Below, piece after piece: positions 16,645 to 24,251 of a DNA stretch of 64,000 nucleotides. Each line of letters starts with the position of its first letter. The stretch's first letter is position 1. Both the position numbers and the translations under genes were made by a program. The stretch comes from Flavimobilis marinus. GTDB taxonomy: Bacteria; Actinomycetota; Actinomycetes; Actinomycetales; Cellulomonadaceae. The notes below the pieces were generated by a model that ran no database searches, was not told where the DNA came from, and saw only the letters and a list, made by a program, of their open reading frames with translations. Location: assembly GCF_900113055.1 (NCBI RefSeq), contig NZ_FONZ01000001.1:248001-312000 (forward strand), in the 5' to 3' direction.

Positions 16645-17691
16645 GTGCGCGTGCCGCCCGCCCCGCTGTTCCTCGACCCCGAGCACCACGCGCCGACGGA
16701 CCCGTGCGTCGTCCGCGGACCCGACGGACCCGGGGGAGCGCAGGTGTGGTGGATGTTCTACACCCAGCGCCGGGTGTACGACGACGGCCCTGGGGTTTCG
16801 TGGGTGCACGGCACCGACATCGGGGTGGCGACCTCCGACGACGGCGGGCTGAGCTGGCGCTACCGCGGCGTCGTCGAGAACCTCGACCCCGGCCCCGACG
16901 GTCAGCCCGGGCGCAACACCTTCTGGGCGCCCGAGGTCGTGCGGGCCGGCGGGATGTTCCACATGTTCGTGAGCCTCGTGCCCGGCGTGCCGGCGACGTG
17001 GGAGGGCCATCGGCGGCACGTCCTGCACCACGTGTCCGAGGATCTCGTCACCTGGGAGCTGCGCGGACGCGTGCCGCTGTCCTCGGATCGCGTGATCGAC
17101 GCGTGCGTCGCCCGGCACCCCGGCGGCGGGTACCGGCTCTGGTACAAGGACGAGGCCGCCGGGTCACGGACCTACCGCATCGACTCGCTCGACCTCGAGC
17201 ACTGGGGCGAGCCGCGGGAGGCGGTCGTCGGCCCGCCGCACGAGGGCGCGAACGTCTTTCGGCTCGGAGGCTGGTGGTGGCTGCTGGTCGACGAGTGGCG
17301 CGGGCAGGCCGCCTACCGGTCGCGCGACCTCGACGTCTGGGAGCGCGACCGCGTGCTCCTGGACGCGCCCGGAGGGCGCCCGTTCGACCAGGGCGTGGGC
17401 AACCACGCCGACGTCGTGGTCGGGCTCGATCCCGACGGGCGGGAGGTCGCGTGGATCTTCTACTTCGTGCACCGCATGTCGCCGTGGACGCAGGCCGGCC
17501 GGGACGACGAGGCGGCGTGCGAGCGGGGTGAGCGGGTCTCGCGGACCCGGTTCGCCGCGGTGCAGGTGGCGCAGGCGCGGGTGGTCGACGGGCACCTGGT
17601 CTGCGACCGCGACGAGCCGTTCGACCTCGACCTCCGCAGGGCGGTTGACGCTGACGACGGTGTGAGGCACGATACTTCTACAACGATGTAG
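16645..17691 (+). CDS. GH43-like glycosidase, cytoplasmic, specificity unknown
   Basis: 348 aa, no signal peptide, GTG start with CCAGGAGG upstream. Five-bladed propeller features: TDPCVVRGPDG near residue 15, the WAPEVV blade motif near 95, IDACVARHPGGGYRLWYKDE near 153 and NHADVVVG near 255. It differs clearly from the two canonical arabinanases nearby and lacks their STFGSNTS segment, so the substrate could be another arabinose- or galactose-containing oligosaccharide. Its last codons (TCT ACA ACG ATG TAG) lie inside the operator for the downstream GH51 gene. Confidence 0.7.
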   Translation: MRVPPAPLFLDPEHHAPTDPCVVRGPDGPGGAQVWWMFYTQRRVYDDGPGVSWVHGTDIGVATSDDGGLSWRYRGVVENLDPGPDGQPGRNTFWAPEVVRAGGMFHMFVSLVPGVPATWEGHRRHVLHHVSEDLVTWELRGRVPLSSDRVIDACVARHPGGGYRLWYKDEAAGSRTYRIDSLDLEHWGEPREAVVGPPHEGANVFRLGGWWWLLVDEWRGQAAYRSRDLDVWERDRVLLDAPGGRPFDQGVGNHADVVVGLDPDGREVAWIFYFVHRMSPWTQAGRDDEAACERGERVSRTRFAAVQVAQARVVDGHLVCDRDEPFDLDLRRAVDADDGVRHDTSTTM

Positions 17692-17694
17692 AAG
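17675..17694. promoter_or_regulatory. Best-conserved LacI operator, overlapping a stop codon
   Basis: CTTCTACAACGATGTAGAAG, with perfect 8-bp arms, 19 of 20 consensus matches. It overlaps the TAG of the GH43-like gene and lies 54 bp before the GH51 start, suggesting a separately controlled promoter for the GH51-GH43 pair. Confidence 0.7.
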
Positions 17695-17747
17695 TTCCGC
17701 GCAGGCCCCCGCTGCGTGCGCCCACCGTCCCCAACGAGGAGGACCCC

Positions 17748-19253
17748 ATGATCGACGCCACCCTGTCCCTCGACCCCGCGTTCGTCGTCGGCCCTGTGCG
17801 CCGACGCACGTTCGGCTCGTTCGTCGAGCACCTGGGCCGGTGCGTGTACACGGGCATCCACGACCCCGAGCACCCTGACGCCGACGAGGACGGCTTCCGT
17901 CCCGACGTCATGGAGCTCACGCGCCAGATGGGTGTGTCGACCGTGCGCTACCCGGGCGGCAACTTCGTCTCGGGGTACCGGTGGGAGGACGGCGTCGGCC
18001 CGCGCGACCAGCGGCCCGTCCGCCTGGACCTGGCGTGGCACTCCTCCGACCCGAACCTCGTGGGCGTGGACGAGTTCATGCGCTGGTGCGAGAAGACCGG
18101 CGTCGAGCCCATGATGGCGATCAACCTCGGCACCCGCGGCGTGCAGGAGGCGCTCGACCTCCTCGAGTACTGCAACGTCCCCGGCGGCACCCACTTCTCC
18201 GACCTGCGCCGCAAGAACGGGCGCGAAGAGCCCTACCGCATCAAGATGTGGTGCCTGGGCAACGAGATGGACGGCCCCTGGCAGATCGGGCACAAGACCG
18301 CCCACGAGTACGGCCGCCTCGCCGCCGAGACCGCCCGCGCCATGCGCATGATCGACCCGACCGTCGAGCTCGTCGTGTGCGGGTCCTCGAGCGCGGAGAT
18401 GGACACGTTCGGCGCCTGGGAGCACACCGTCCTGACCGAGACGTACGAGTTCGTCGACCTGATCTCGGCGCACGCGTACTACTGGGACAAGGACGACGAC
18501 CTCGGCTCGTTCCTCGCCTCGGCCACCAACATGGACCACTTCATCGAGTCCGTCGCGGCCACGGCCGACGCCGTGCGTGCGGCCGGCAAGCACACCAAGC
18601 GCATCAACATCTCGTTCGACGAGTGGAACGTCTGGTACATGGACCGCGCCGAGTCGGTCCCGCCCAAGGGCGACGACTGGCCCGTGGCACCCGTGCTGCT
18701 CGAGGACCACTACACGGTGGCCGACGCCGTCGTCGTCGGGAACCTGCTGATCTCGCTGCTGCGTCACACGGACCGGGTGCACTCCGCGAGCCTCGCGCAG
18801 CTGGTCAACGTGATCGCGCCGATCATGACCGAGCCGGGCGGCCGGGCGTACAAGCAGACGACGTACTACCCGTTCGAGCAGGCCGCGAAGTTCGCCGCTG
18901 GCGACGTCCTGCAGGTCGGCATCGACGCGCCGACGTACGAGACCAAGAAGTACGGCGACGTCTCCACGATCGACGCCGTCGCCACCCGCGACCCCGAGAC
19001 CGGCGCCGTCACCGTGTTCGCCGTCAACCGCCACCAGGACGAGGCGGCCCAGCTGCGCATCGACCTGCGGACCCTCGGGGACCTCGACCTGGTCGAGGCC
19101 ACGCAGCTCACGCACGACGACCTCACCTGGCGCACCACGGCCGACGACGACGCCCGCGTCGTCCCGGTCCCGAACGACACCGTGAAGATCGTCGACGGCG
19201 TCCTGACCGCGGAGCTGCCCCGCGTGTCCTGGAACGTCCTGCGCCTCGGCTGA
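17748..19253 (+). CDS. abfA: Alpha-L-arabinofuranosidase, GH51
   Basis: 501-aa cytoplasmic exo-acting retaining enzyme that releases L-arabinose from arabino-oligosaccharides. The (beta/alpha)8 barrel carries the GH51 acid/base E173 in GNEMDG and nucleophile E292 in SFDEWNVW, plus the YPGGNFVSGYRWEDG segment near residue 68 and a C-terminal jelly roll from about 385. Length is normal for the family. ATG preceded by GAGGAGGACCCC. Follows the operator at 17675 and overlaps the lipoprotein GH43 gene by one base. Confidence 0.95.
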   Translation: MIDATLSLDPAFVVGPVRRRTFGSFVEHLGRCVYTGIHDPEHPDADEDGFRPDVMELTRQMGVSTVRYPGGNFVSGYRWEDGVGPRDQRPVRLDLAWHSSDPNLVGVDEFMRWCEKTGVEPMMAINLGTRGVQEALDLLEYCNVPGGTHFSDLRRKNGREEPYRIKMWCLGNEMDGPWQIGHKTAHEYGRLAAETARAMRMIDPTVELVVCGSSSAEMDTFGAWEHTVLTETYEFVDLISAHAYYWDKDDDLGSFLASATNMDHFIESVAATADAVRAAGKHTKRINISFDEWNVWYMDRAESVPPKGDDWPVAPVLLEDHYTVADAVVVGNLLISLLRHTDRVHSASLAQLVNVIAPIMTEPGGRAYKQTTYYPFEQAAKFAAGDVLQVGIDAPTYETKKYGDVSTIDAVATRDPETGAVTVFAVNRHQDEAAQLRIDLRTLGDLDLVEATQLTHDDLTWRTTADDDARVVPVPNDTVKIVDGVLTAELPRVSWNVLRLG

Positions 19254-20365
19254 TGCGTACCCCTGCCGCGCTCGCGGCTCTTCTCGCGCTCGCGCTGTCG
19301 GCATGCACCGGCAGCGCGGGCGCGGGACCCGACGCCGACGCGCTCGGCGCCACCGTGATCGAGGCGACCGGGTCCGTGCGCACGCACGACCCGTCCCTCG
19401 TGATCGACGACGTCGGCACTCCCGAGACGGCCGACGACGTCTGGTACGTCTACTCGACCGGCAACGGGGCCGTCGGTCGCGGCGCCCCCGAGGTGCGACG
19501 ATCCATCGACCAGGGGCGCACGTGGGAGTCGCTCGGCACCGCCTGGGGGCCGTCCGACGACCCGTCCTGGGTGCGGGAGATCGTCGTCGGGCTCGACAAC
19601 TACTGGGCCCCCGAGGTCTACGAGCACGAGGGCACGTACTACCTGTACTGGTCGGGGTCGACCTTCGGCTCGAACACCTCGGTGATCGGGCTGTTCACGA
19701 GCCCCACGCTCGACCCCGACGATCCCGCGTACGGCTGGGTCGACCAGGGCGAGGTGTGGCGCTCCGAGGCGAGCTCGCCGTACAACGCGATCGACCCCGC
19801 GATCATCACGGACGCCGACGGCACCCCCTGGATGGCCTTCGGGTCGTTCTGGGACGGGCTGTTCGTGCTCGAGCTCGCGTGGCCCGACGGGAAGGTCGTC
19901 GGCTACGACCCGGCCGACCCCGCCGATCCCGGTCCGCGTTTCGACCCGGTGCCGATCGCCGACCGTGGCACCGACCCCAACGCGATCGAGGCGGCCTACG
20001 TCCTCGAACGTGAGGGCTGGTACTACCTGTTCCACTCGCGCGACGCGTGCTGCAAGGGCACGGGCAGCACCTACAACATCGCCGTGGGTCGCTCCCGCGA
20101 CGTCGTCGGCCCCTACGTCGACGCCGAGGGCACTGCCCTGCTCGAGGGCGGTGGCACGTCGCTGCTGTTCGACGACCGCGCGATGATCGGCCCCGGCGGC
20201 CAGTCGGTCGCCACGACGCCCGACGGCGACGCCGTGCTCGCCTTCCACTTCTACGACGCCGAGCTCGACGGCGACTTCCGGCTCGGTCTGCGCGTCCTCG
20301 ACTGGACCGACGACGGCTGGCCCGTCGCCCACACCGCCGAACGGCTCGCCGAGCTCGCCGGCTGA
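19253..20365 (+). CDS. Lipoprotein GH43 arabinan endo-1,5-alpha-L-arabinosidase
   Basis: 370-aa extracellular, membrane-anchored endo-arabinanase. Lipobox LSAC with acylated Cys18. The propeller triad is D46 (THDPSL), D181 (AIDPAI) and E246 (AIEAAY), with the arabinanase segment STFGSNTSVIG. It would cut arabinan at the cell surface to oligosaccharides for the ABC importer. The ATG overlaps the GH51 stop (TGATG), so they are one transcript. A GH127 gene once followed 20 bp downstream. Confidence 0.88.
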   Translation: MRTPAALAALLALALSACTGSAGAGPDADALGATVIEATGSVRTHDPSLVIDDVGTPETADDVWYVYSTGNGAVGRGAPEVRRSIDQGRTWESLGTAWGPSDDPSWVREIVVGLDNYWAPEVYEHEGTYYLYWSGSTFGSNTSVIGLFTSPTLDPDDPAYGWVDQGEVWRSEASSPYNAIDPAIITDADGTPWMAFGSFWDGLFVLELAWPDGKVVGYDPADPADPGPRFDPVPIADRGTDPNAIEAAYVLEREGWYYLFHSRDACCKGTGSTYNIAVGRSRDVVGPYVDAEGTALLEGGGTSLLFDDRAMIGPGGQSVATTPDGDAVLAFHFYDAELDGDFRLGLRVLDWTDDGWPVAHTAERLAELAG

Positions 20366-20874
20366 CCCCTGACCTGGAGCTCCCGATGTCCGATGCATCC
20401 GCGCGGTGCGGTCTTGAGCGGATCCTCGGCCCCGTGGGAAACGGGGAGGGACCGTGCGGCGAGAACATCGATCAGTTCCTCGAACTCCGCACCGCTCCGC
20501 TCGTCGTCGATCGCGGCGCGGTACCGGCGCAGCTGATCCGGAGCCAGGAGCATAGCCCCGTACCCGGTGACGACGCCCTTGGCAGAGATTTCGAGGTAGT
20601 AGCCGATGCCGCCGACAGCCTGGGCTTCGCTGGTCGCACCAGTCCAGAGCTTGTAGGGCGACTTGTCCGTGGAGAACCGCATGTCGCGGTTCGGGCGGAA
20701 CAAGCGCAGCGGCCCGAACTCGTCGGAGAGTTCGGCGAGCAGCGATCGCATCGGTGTGCGAACGTCGTGTTCGTGGCGGTCCTTGTTCGCCTGCCAGAAC
20801 GCTTTCGAGTTGTCCGCCTGCAGCTCGGTGAAGAACTCGAAGAGACCCGGCGGAAGGCCCTGGAACGTACTCAT
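20251..20874 (-). pseudogene. C-terminally truncated DUF2461 (TIGR02453) protein
   Basis: The frame starts at ATG 20874, overlapping the TfoX-like stop. Residues 1-159 fit DUF2461: LFEFFTELQADNSKAFW, RPNRDMRFSTDKSPYK, GIGYYLEISAKG and EDPLKTAPRG. Family members continue for roughly 60 further conserved residues. Here the frame runs instead for 48 residues antisense to the GH43 gene end and stops at 20251. The break after APRG marks the left edge of the inserted block. The chimera may be expressed but is unlikely to fold normally. Confidence 0.7.
20386..20398 (+). pseudogene. 5' stub of a disrupted GH127 gene
   Basis: ATGTCCGATGCATCC begins 20 bp after the GH43 stop with GGAG 6 nt upstream, a normal start for a next operon gene, but the frame soon enters a block of unrelated minus-strand genes. 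The conserved part of DUF2461 ends at about 20398 on the opposite strand, placing the junction here. Assignment to the GH127 gene whose 3' end reappears at 22490 is inference from order and direction. Confidence 0.45.
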
Positions 20875-21218
20875 TGATGCCCGCCGGTCACAGCCTGGTT
20901 GTAGTCCATCGCGATCCCGATCCAGGACGCCAGCTGTTCGTCGTCGCTGGCCGTGTCGGCTGCGACTTCGATCCATCCCGGTCCCATGTCGCGGTTCGGG
21001 CCCATCTCCGCCTGCACCGCCCCCGGTCTGCCGAGGAGTTCGTCGTGCTGGTCGGCGTCGACTCGGACGAGAAGGCCGCCGTCTTTCAGGGCGCTGACGA
21101 TCATCTTCTCGTTCACCATCACGGATCTGCCGCCGAACATGGAGACCTCGCGCACCACTGGTTCGTCAGCGATCAGGGCACGGACGCGTTCGACGAGGAC
21201 GGCCTGGTCGGGAGTCAT
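20871..21218 (-). CDS. TfoX N-terminal domain-family protein
   Basis: 115-aa protein resembling the N-terminal domain of TfoX: REVSMFGGRSVMVNEKMIVSAL near residue 23 and a closing helix SWIGIAMDYN. Stand-alone domains of this kind are widespread and functionally undefined; the link to competence regulation applies to full-length proteobacterial TfoX only. ATG at 21218 chosen for domain fit. Its stop overlaps the DUF2461 start, within the inserted block. Confidence 0.75.
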   Translation of the reverse strand: MTPDQAVLVERVRALIADEPVVREVSMFGGRSVMVNEKMIVSALKDGGLLVRVDADQHDELLGRPGAVQAEMGPNRDMGPGWIEVAADTASDDEQLASWIGIAMDYNQAVTGGHQ

Positions 21219-21232
21219 GATCTGCCGCCGGT

Positions 21233-21592
21233 TCAGGCCTGCTCGGGCGGGCCGTAGGAGAGCCGGTCGAAGATGAGTACGCTCTCGGTGATCTTCGCGT
21301 CCTTGACGGTGAAGAACTCGGCCGCGGGAGTGGTGGAGGTCGTCGCGGTCTGCGGGTAGTAGAACAGTGCCACGCGGTCTCCGTCGACGAACTCGGCGAT
21401 GTCGCCGATGCCGGTGAGCATCGGGGCGAAGCCGCCGATGAACCCGCAGTAGGCGTCCTTGCCGTCCAGGTCGACGCCGGGAGCTCGGCAGGTGATGTCG
21501 TCGGCGACGTAGCTCATGGCCGTGTCGATGTCGCCACTCGTCCATGCGCGGTGATACTTCTGCACGGTGTCGTACGCGGTTTCCTGGGTCAT
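21233..21592 (-). CDS. SnoaL-like (nuclear transport factor 2 fold) protein
   Basis: 119 aa. ATG at 21592 has AAGGAG 7 nt upstream. The alpha+beta cone fold is suggested by YHRAWTSGDIDTAMSYVADDI at residues 13-33, then GKDAYCGFIGGF and a C-terminal strand pattern. Proteins of this group bind small hydrophobic ligands or act as isomerases; the substrate is not predictable. Lies 14 bp upstream of the TfoX-like gene in the inserted operon. Confidence 0.75.
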   Translation of the reverse strand: MTQETAYDTVQKYHRAWTSGDIDTAMSYVADDITCRAPGVDLDGKDAYCGFIGGFAPMLTGIGDIAEFVDGDRVALFYYPQTATTSTTPAAEFFTVKDAKITESVLIFDRLSYGPPEQA

Positions 21593-21633
21593 GGGATTCT
21601 CCTTGGTTAGTGCCGCGTTTGCGGCAGGGTTGG

Positions 21634-22068
21634 TCAGTCCGTGAGTGGCTGCCAGTCGTCGGGCCCGGCGTCTCCGCCGGCTCCGACGACGGCGAGACGG
21701 GGCAGGAAGTTCGCCCACCCGTCGGCGTGACCGCGCACCTCGGAGTCGGGCAGATCGGAATGGTGCAGATCGACTCGCGTGCCGCCGCCGATCGGGGTGA
21801 GCCGGAACTCGACCTTCGACGCACCCGCCGGCAGGTCCTCACTCCCTGCGAAACCCCAACTCATCACCACGCGGCTCGGGGGCTCGACGTGCAGGTACTC
21901 GCCCCGCACGGGGTGTCCAGCTATGTCGACGGCGAACTTGCCTCCGGGCGTCGGGTCGAGGTCGGCGTACTGCCCCATCCAGGCCGTCATGCCGTCGTTG
22001 GTGGTCAGATACTCGAACACCGTCTCCGGCGGAGCCTCGATGTCGATGGAGTCTTGGAACTCAGCCAC
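21634..22068 (-). CDS. SRPBCC/AHSA1-domain protein
   Basis: 144-aa START-like protein of the activator of Hsp90 ATPase homologue 1 group: DSIDIEAPPETVFEYLTTND at the N-terminus, GGKFAVDIAGHPVRGEYL and GGGTRVDLHHSDLP strands, and a closing helix. GTG at 22068 overlaps the end of the arsR gene by 8 bp. ArsR-AHSA1 pairs are common in bacteria and usually lie in one autoregulated operon; the ligand or effector is unknown. Confidence 0.85.
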   Translation of the reverse strand: MAEFQDSIDIEAPPETVFEYLTTNDGMTAWMGQYADLDPTPGGKFAVDIAGHPVRGEYLHVEPPSRVVMSWGFAGSEDLPAGASKVEFRLTPIGGGTRVDLHHSDLPDSEVRGHADGWANFLPRLAVVGAGGDAGPDDWQPLTD

Positions 22069-22396
22069 GGGGGTCCCCCTGTCGCGACTCGATGGCGGTC
22101 TTGAGGTCGGCCAGTTTTCCCGGCCAGAAATCGTCCAAGTACGAGCGCACCGCCGCCAGCCCATCGGTGTCGACCGCGAACAAATGGCGGGTGCCTTCGC
22201 GGGTGCCGACCGTGAGCCCCGCCTTGCGGAGTACCCCGAGATGGTGCGAAGTCGTCTGCTGCGAGAGCCCCACTTCCTCCGCGATCATCCCCACCGGCTG
22301 CGGAGCGGAACGGATCACCCGCAGGATCGCACGCCGGTTGCCATCCGCCAGCGCACGTAAGGCCAGGTCAAGGTCAACTATGGCTTCAGCACTCAT
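22061..22396 (-). CDS. ArsR-family winged-helix repressor
   Basis: 111-aa regulator, first gene of the inserted operon. HTH at about residues 35-60 (MIAEEVGLSQQTTSHHLGVL) with a beta-wing GTREGTRHLFAV. There is no CXC metal site, so this is a non-metal ArsR of the type paired with AHSA1 proteins. ATG preceded by GAGGAGAGCAGCG. Probably binds the inverted repeat upstream and represses the operon. Confidence 0.88.
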   Translation of the reverse strand: MSAEAIVDLDLALRALADGNRRAILRVIRSAPQPVGMIAEEVGLSQQTTSHHLGVLRKAGLTVGTREGTRHLFAVDTDGLAAVRSYLDDFWPGKLADLKTAIESRQGDPRG

Positions 22397-22433
22397 CGCT
22401 GCTCTCCTCGCTCGAACAACCCCACGTTATCAC

Positions 22434-22465
22434 AAACAACCATTTGTACTCATAACTGTTGTTGG
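22434..22465 (-). promoter_or_regulatory. AT-rich promoter region and possible ArsR operator
   Basis: AAACAACC and GTTGTTGG form an interrupted inverted repeat, and ACAACCATTTGT (22436-22447) forms a smaller one with ACAA/TTGT ends. On the minus strand GATAAC at about 22430 is a possible -10. This is one of the most AT-rich spots in the window. Confidence 0.4.
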
Positions 22466-22489
22466 AGATGCAGATGACTTGGGGCCAAC

Positions 22490-23273
22490 GTGCGTCACAA
22501 CCCAGAGATGCGCTACTCCAACCCGCTGCACCTGCGCGCGGGCCACCGCGAGGAGGAGAACGCGCCGTCGCGCCGTACCCCCTGGTACCACTGCGCGTGC
22601 TGTCCGCCGAACATCGCGCGCCTGGTCGCGTCGCTGGACACGTACGTCGCCACGGCGAGCGCCGACGAGCTCGCCGTGCACCTGCTCGCAGCCGGGGAGA
22701 TCGACGTCCCGGCTCACCTGGGCTCGGGCACGCTGTCGATCCAGACGGCGTACCCGGCCGAGGGCGCGCTCGCGCTCCGCCTCGCGGGCACGCTGCGCTC
22801 CGGCGCGACCGTCGCCGTCCGGGTCCCCGGCTGGGCCGAGGGCGTCGAGGCCGACGACGACGGCTTCCGCCGCTTCGACGACGCAGCGCTCGCGGGCGGC
22901 GTCACGATCACGCTGCCCCATGGACGTCGTCGCCCGCCACGCCCACCCGCGCGCCGACGCCGTCCGCGGCTGCGTCGCGCTCACCCGGGGCCCGCTGGTC
23001 TACTGCGTCGAGCAGGCCGACGTCGTCGGGCACTCGGTCGAGGACGTGCGGGTCGCGCCCGACGCGGCGTTCGAGGTCCTGCCCGGCCTGGCGCCGTCGG
23101 GCCTGCCTGCGGTGCGTACCCAGGCGAGCGCCGTCGTCGTCGACGTGGCCGAGCCTTACCCGGCGCAGGCCCCCGCGGAGCGGCGCGCGCCTGTGAAGCT
23201 CACCGCCGTGCCGTACGCCGACTGGGGCAACCGCGCGCCGGGGCCGATGCGGGTGTGGGTGCCGGTCGCCTGA
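22490..23273 (+). pseudogene. 3' remnant of a GH127 beta-L-arabinofuranosidase, frameshifted
   Basis: The last roughly 260 codons of a gene whose intact relatives have about 650. Recognisable pieces are YSNPLHLRAG, the zinc-ligand motif CCPPN (22598-22612) followed by IARLVASLDTYV, a beta-sandwich, and CVALTRGPLVYCVEQAD. The reading frame must change near 22916: a run of four C (CTGCCCCATGGAC) carries one extra base relative to the expected LPMDVV. N-terminal catalytic barrel is lost and no start signal is present. Intact, it would have completed the arabinose-release set with the adjacent GH51 and GH43 genes. Confidence 0.82.
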
Positions 23274-23309
23274 CGGGCGCGCGTCGTCGTGCTGGGGGGT
23301 GGCGCCGGT

Positions 23310-24215
23310 TCAGCGGCCGGAGATCGCGCGGCGCAGCGACCGGAACACCTGCGCGACCGCCCAGGCTGCCCCAGCGGCACCGGCCGTCTTGACGCCCTTC
23401 TTGGCGAACCGGCGCTTGCCGCGGAACTCGCGGATGGGCCAGCCCACGTCCTTGGCGTGCCGGCGCAGGCGCGCCTCGGGGTTGATCGCGCACGGGTGGC
23501 CAACCGTGCTGAGGATCGGGATGTCGTTCTCGGAGTCCCCGTACGCGTAGGAGTGCGCCAGGTCGAGGTCGAGGCGCTGGGCGAGCTCGAGGGCGCCGGC
23601 GGCCTTGCTCTCGCCGTGCATCATCTCGCCGACCATCCGGCCGGTGTAGACGCCGTCCTTGTGCTCCGCGATCGTGCCGAGCGAGCCGGTCGCGCCCAGG
23701 CGGCGGGCGATCAGGTCCCCGATCTCGATGGGCGTGGCGGTGATCAGCCACACCTGGTGCCCCGCGGAGAGGTGGGCGTCGAGGATCTTCTGGGTGCCGG
23801 GGAAGATCCGCAGCGACAGCACCTGGTCGTAGACCTCTTCGCCGATCGCGGTGACCTCCGCGACGGTGTGGCCCTTGATGATGTTGAGCGCACGCTGGCG
23901 GATCGAGTTGATCTGCTCCTTGTCCTCGCCGAACACGACGTAGCGCCACTGGTGCCAGGCGCCGATCACGAGGTCGCGGATGGAGAAGAAGCCGCGGTTG
24001 TAGAGCCCGCGCGCGAGGTGGAACGCGCTGGCGCCGCGGATGATCGTGTTGTCGACGTCGAAGAACGCGGCGATGCGCTCCGGCGGGATGCCCGCGTGCT
24101 CGACCGGGCTGGCCAGGATGTCGGACGGGTGGATCTTCTCCGGCTCGAGCGGCTGGGGCTCGGCGGCCTGGTCCTCGGGGGAGTGTTCCTCGGTACCGCT
24201 CTGCTCTGGCGCCAT
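23310..24215 (-). CDS. HAD-superfamily IB phosphatase
   Basis: 301-aa hydrolase of the phosphoserine-phosphatase-like subclass. Nucleophile motif FFDVDNTI near residue 50, motif II ITAT, and the metal-binding GDSENDIPIL. A polar, acidic N-terminus of about 40 residues and a basic C-terminal region (RGKRRFAKKGVK) flank the domain. Start at 24215 is fixed by a leaderless-type -10 element 7 nt upstream; longer frames to 24332 would overlap the divergent gene. Substrate unknown. Confidence 0.85.
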   Translation of the reverse strand: MAPEQSGTEEHSPEDQAAEPQPLEPEKIHPSDILASPVEHAGIPPERIAAFFDVDNTIIRGASAFHLARGLYNRGFFSIRDLVIGAWHQWRYVVFGEDKEQINSIRQRALNIIKGHTVAEVTAIGEEVYDQVLSLRIFPGTQKILDAHLSAGHQVWLITATPIEIGDLIARRLGATGSLGTIAEHKDGVYTGRMVGEMMHGESKAAGALELAQRLDLDLAHSYAYGDSENDIPILSTVGHPCAINPEARLRRHAKDVGWPIREFRGKRRFAKKGVKTAGAAGAAWAVAQVFRSLRRAISGR

Positions 24216-24222
24216 GGCGTCC

Positions 24223-24228
24223 ACTCTA
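24223..24228 (-). promoter_or_regulatory. -10 element TAGAGT of a leaderless gene
   Basis: On the minus strand TAGAGT is followed by GGACGCC (7 nt) and the ATG at 24215. The same TAGAGTGGAYGCCATG arrangement occurs before the gene starting at 31416. Confidence 0.6.
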
Positions 24229-24239
24229 ACGAGCCTGCC

Positions 24240-24245
24240 TAAGGT
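24240..24245 (+). promoter_or_regulatory. -10 element TAAGGT of a leaderless gene
   Basis: TAAGGT lies 6 nt before the ATG at 24252. Only 36 bp separate this start from the divergent HAD gene start, so the two promoters overlap back to back. Confidence 0.6.
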
Positions 24246-24251
24246 TGCCTC

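Larger units (their letters stand above)
20399..22489. other. Inserted block carrying an ArsR-SRPBCC-SnoaL-TfoX-DUF2461 gene set
   Basis: About 2.1 kb, entirely minus-strand, between two remnants of a plus-strand hydrolase gene. By eye it is less GC-biased at third codon positions than the flanks, and its promoter region (22397-22465) is AT-rich. No terminal inverted repeats, target duplication, transposase or integrase are seen, so the route of entry is unknown. Confidence 0.65.

Noticed and set aside
20399-22489. Composite transposon or integron
   Set aside because: No terminal inverted repeats, direct target duplication, transposase or recombinase could be found at either edge of the block.
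22490-23273. Programmed frameshift in the GH127 remnant
   Set aside because: The extra C in a run of four could suggest slippage, but the gene lacks its N-terminal catalytic half and a start, so simple decay (or a sequencing error) is the better explanation.
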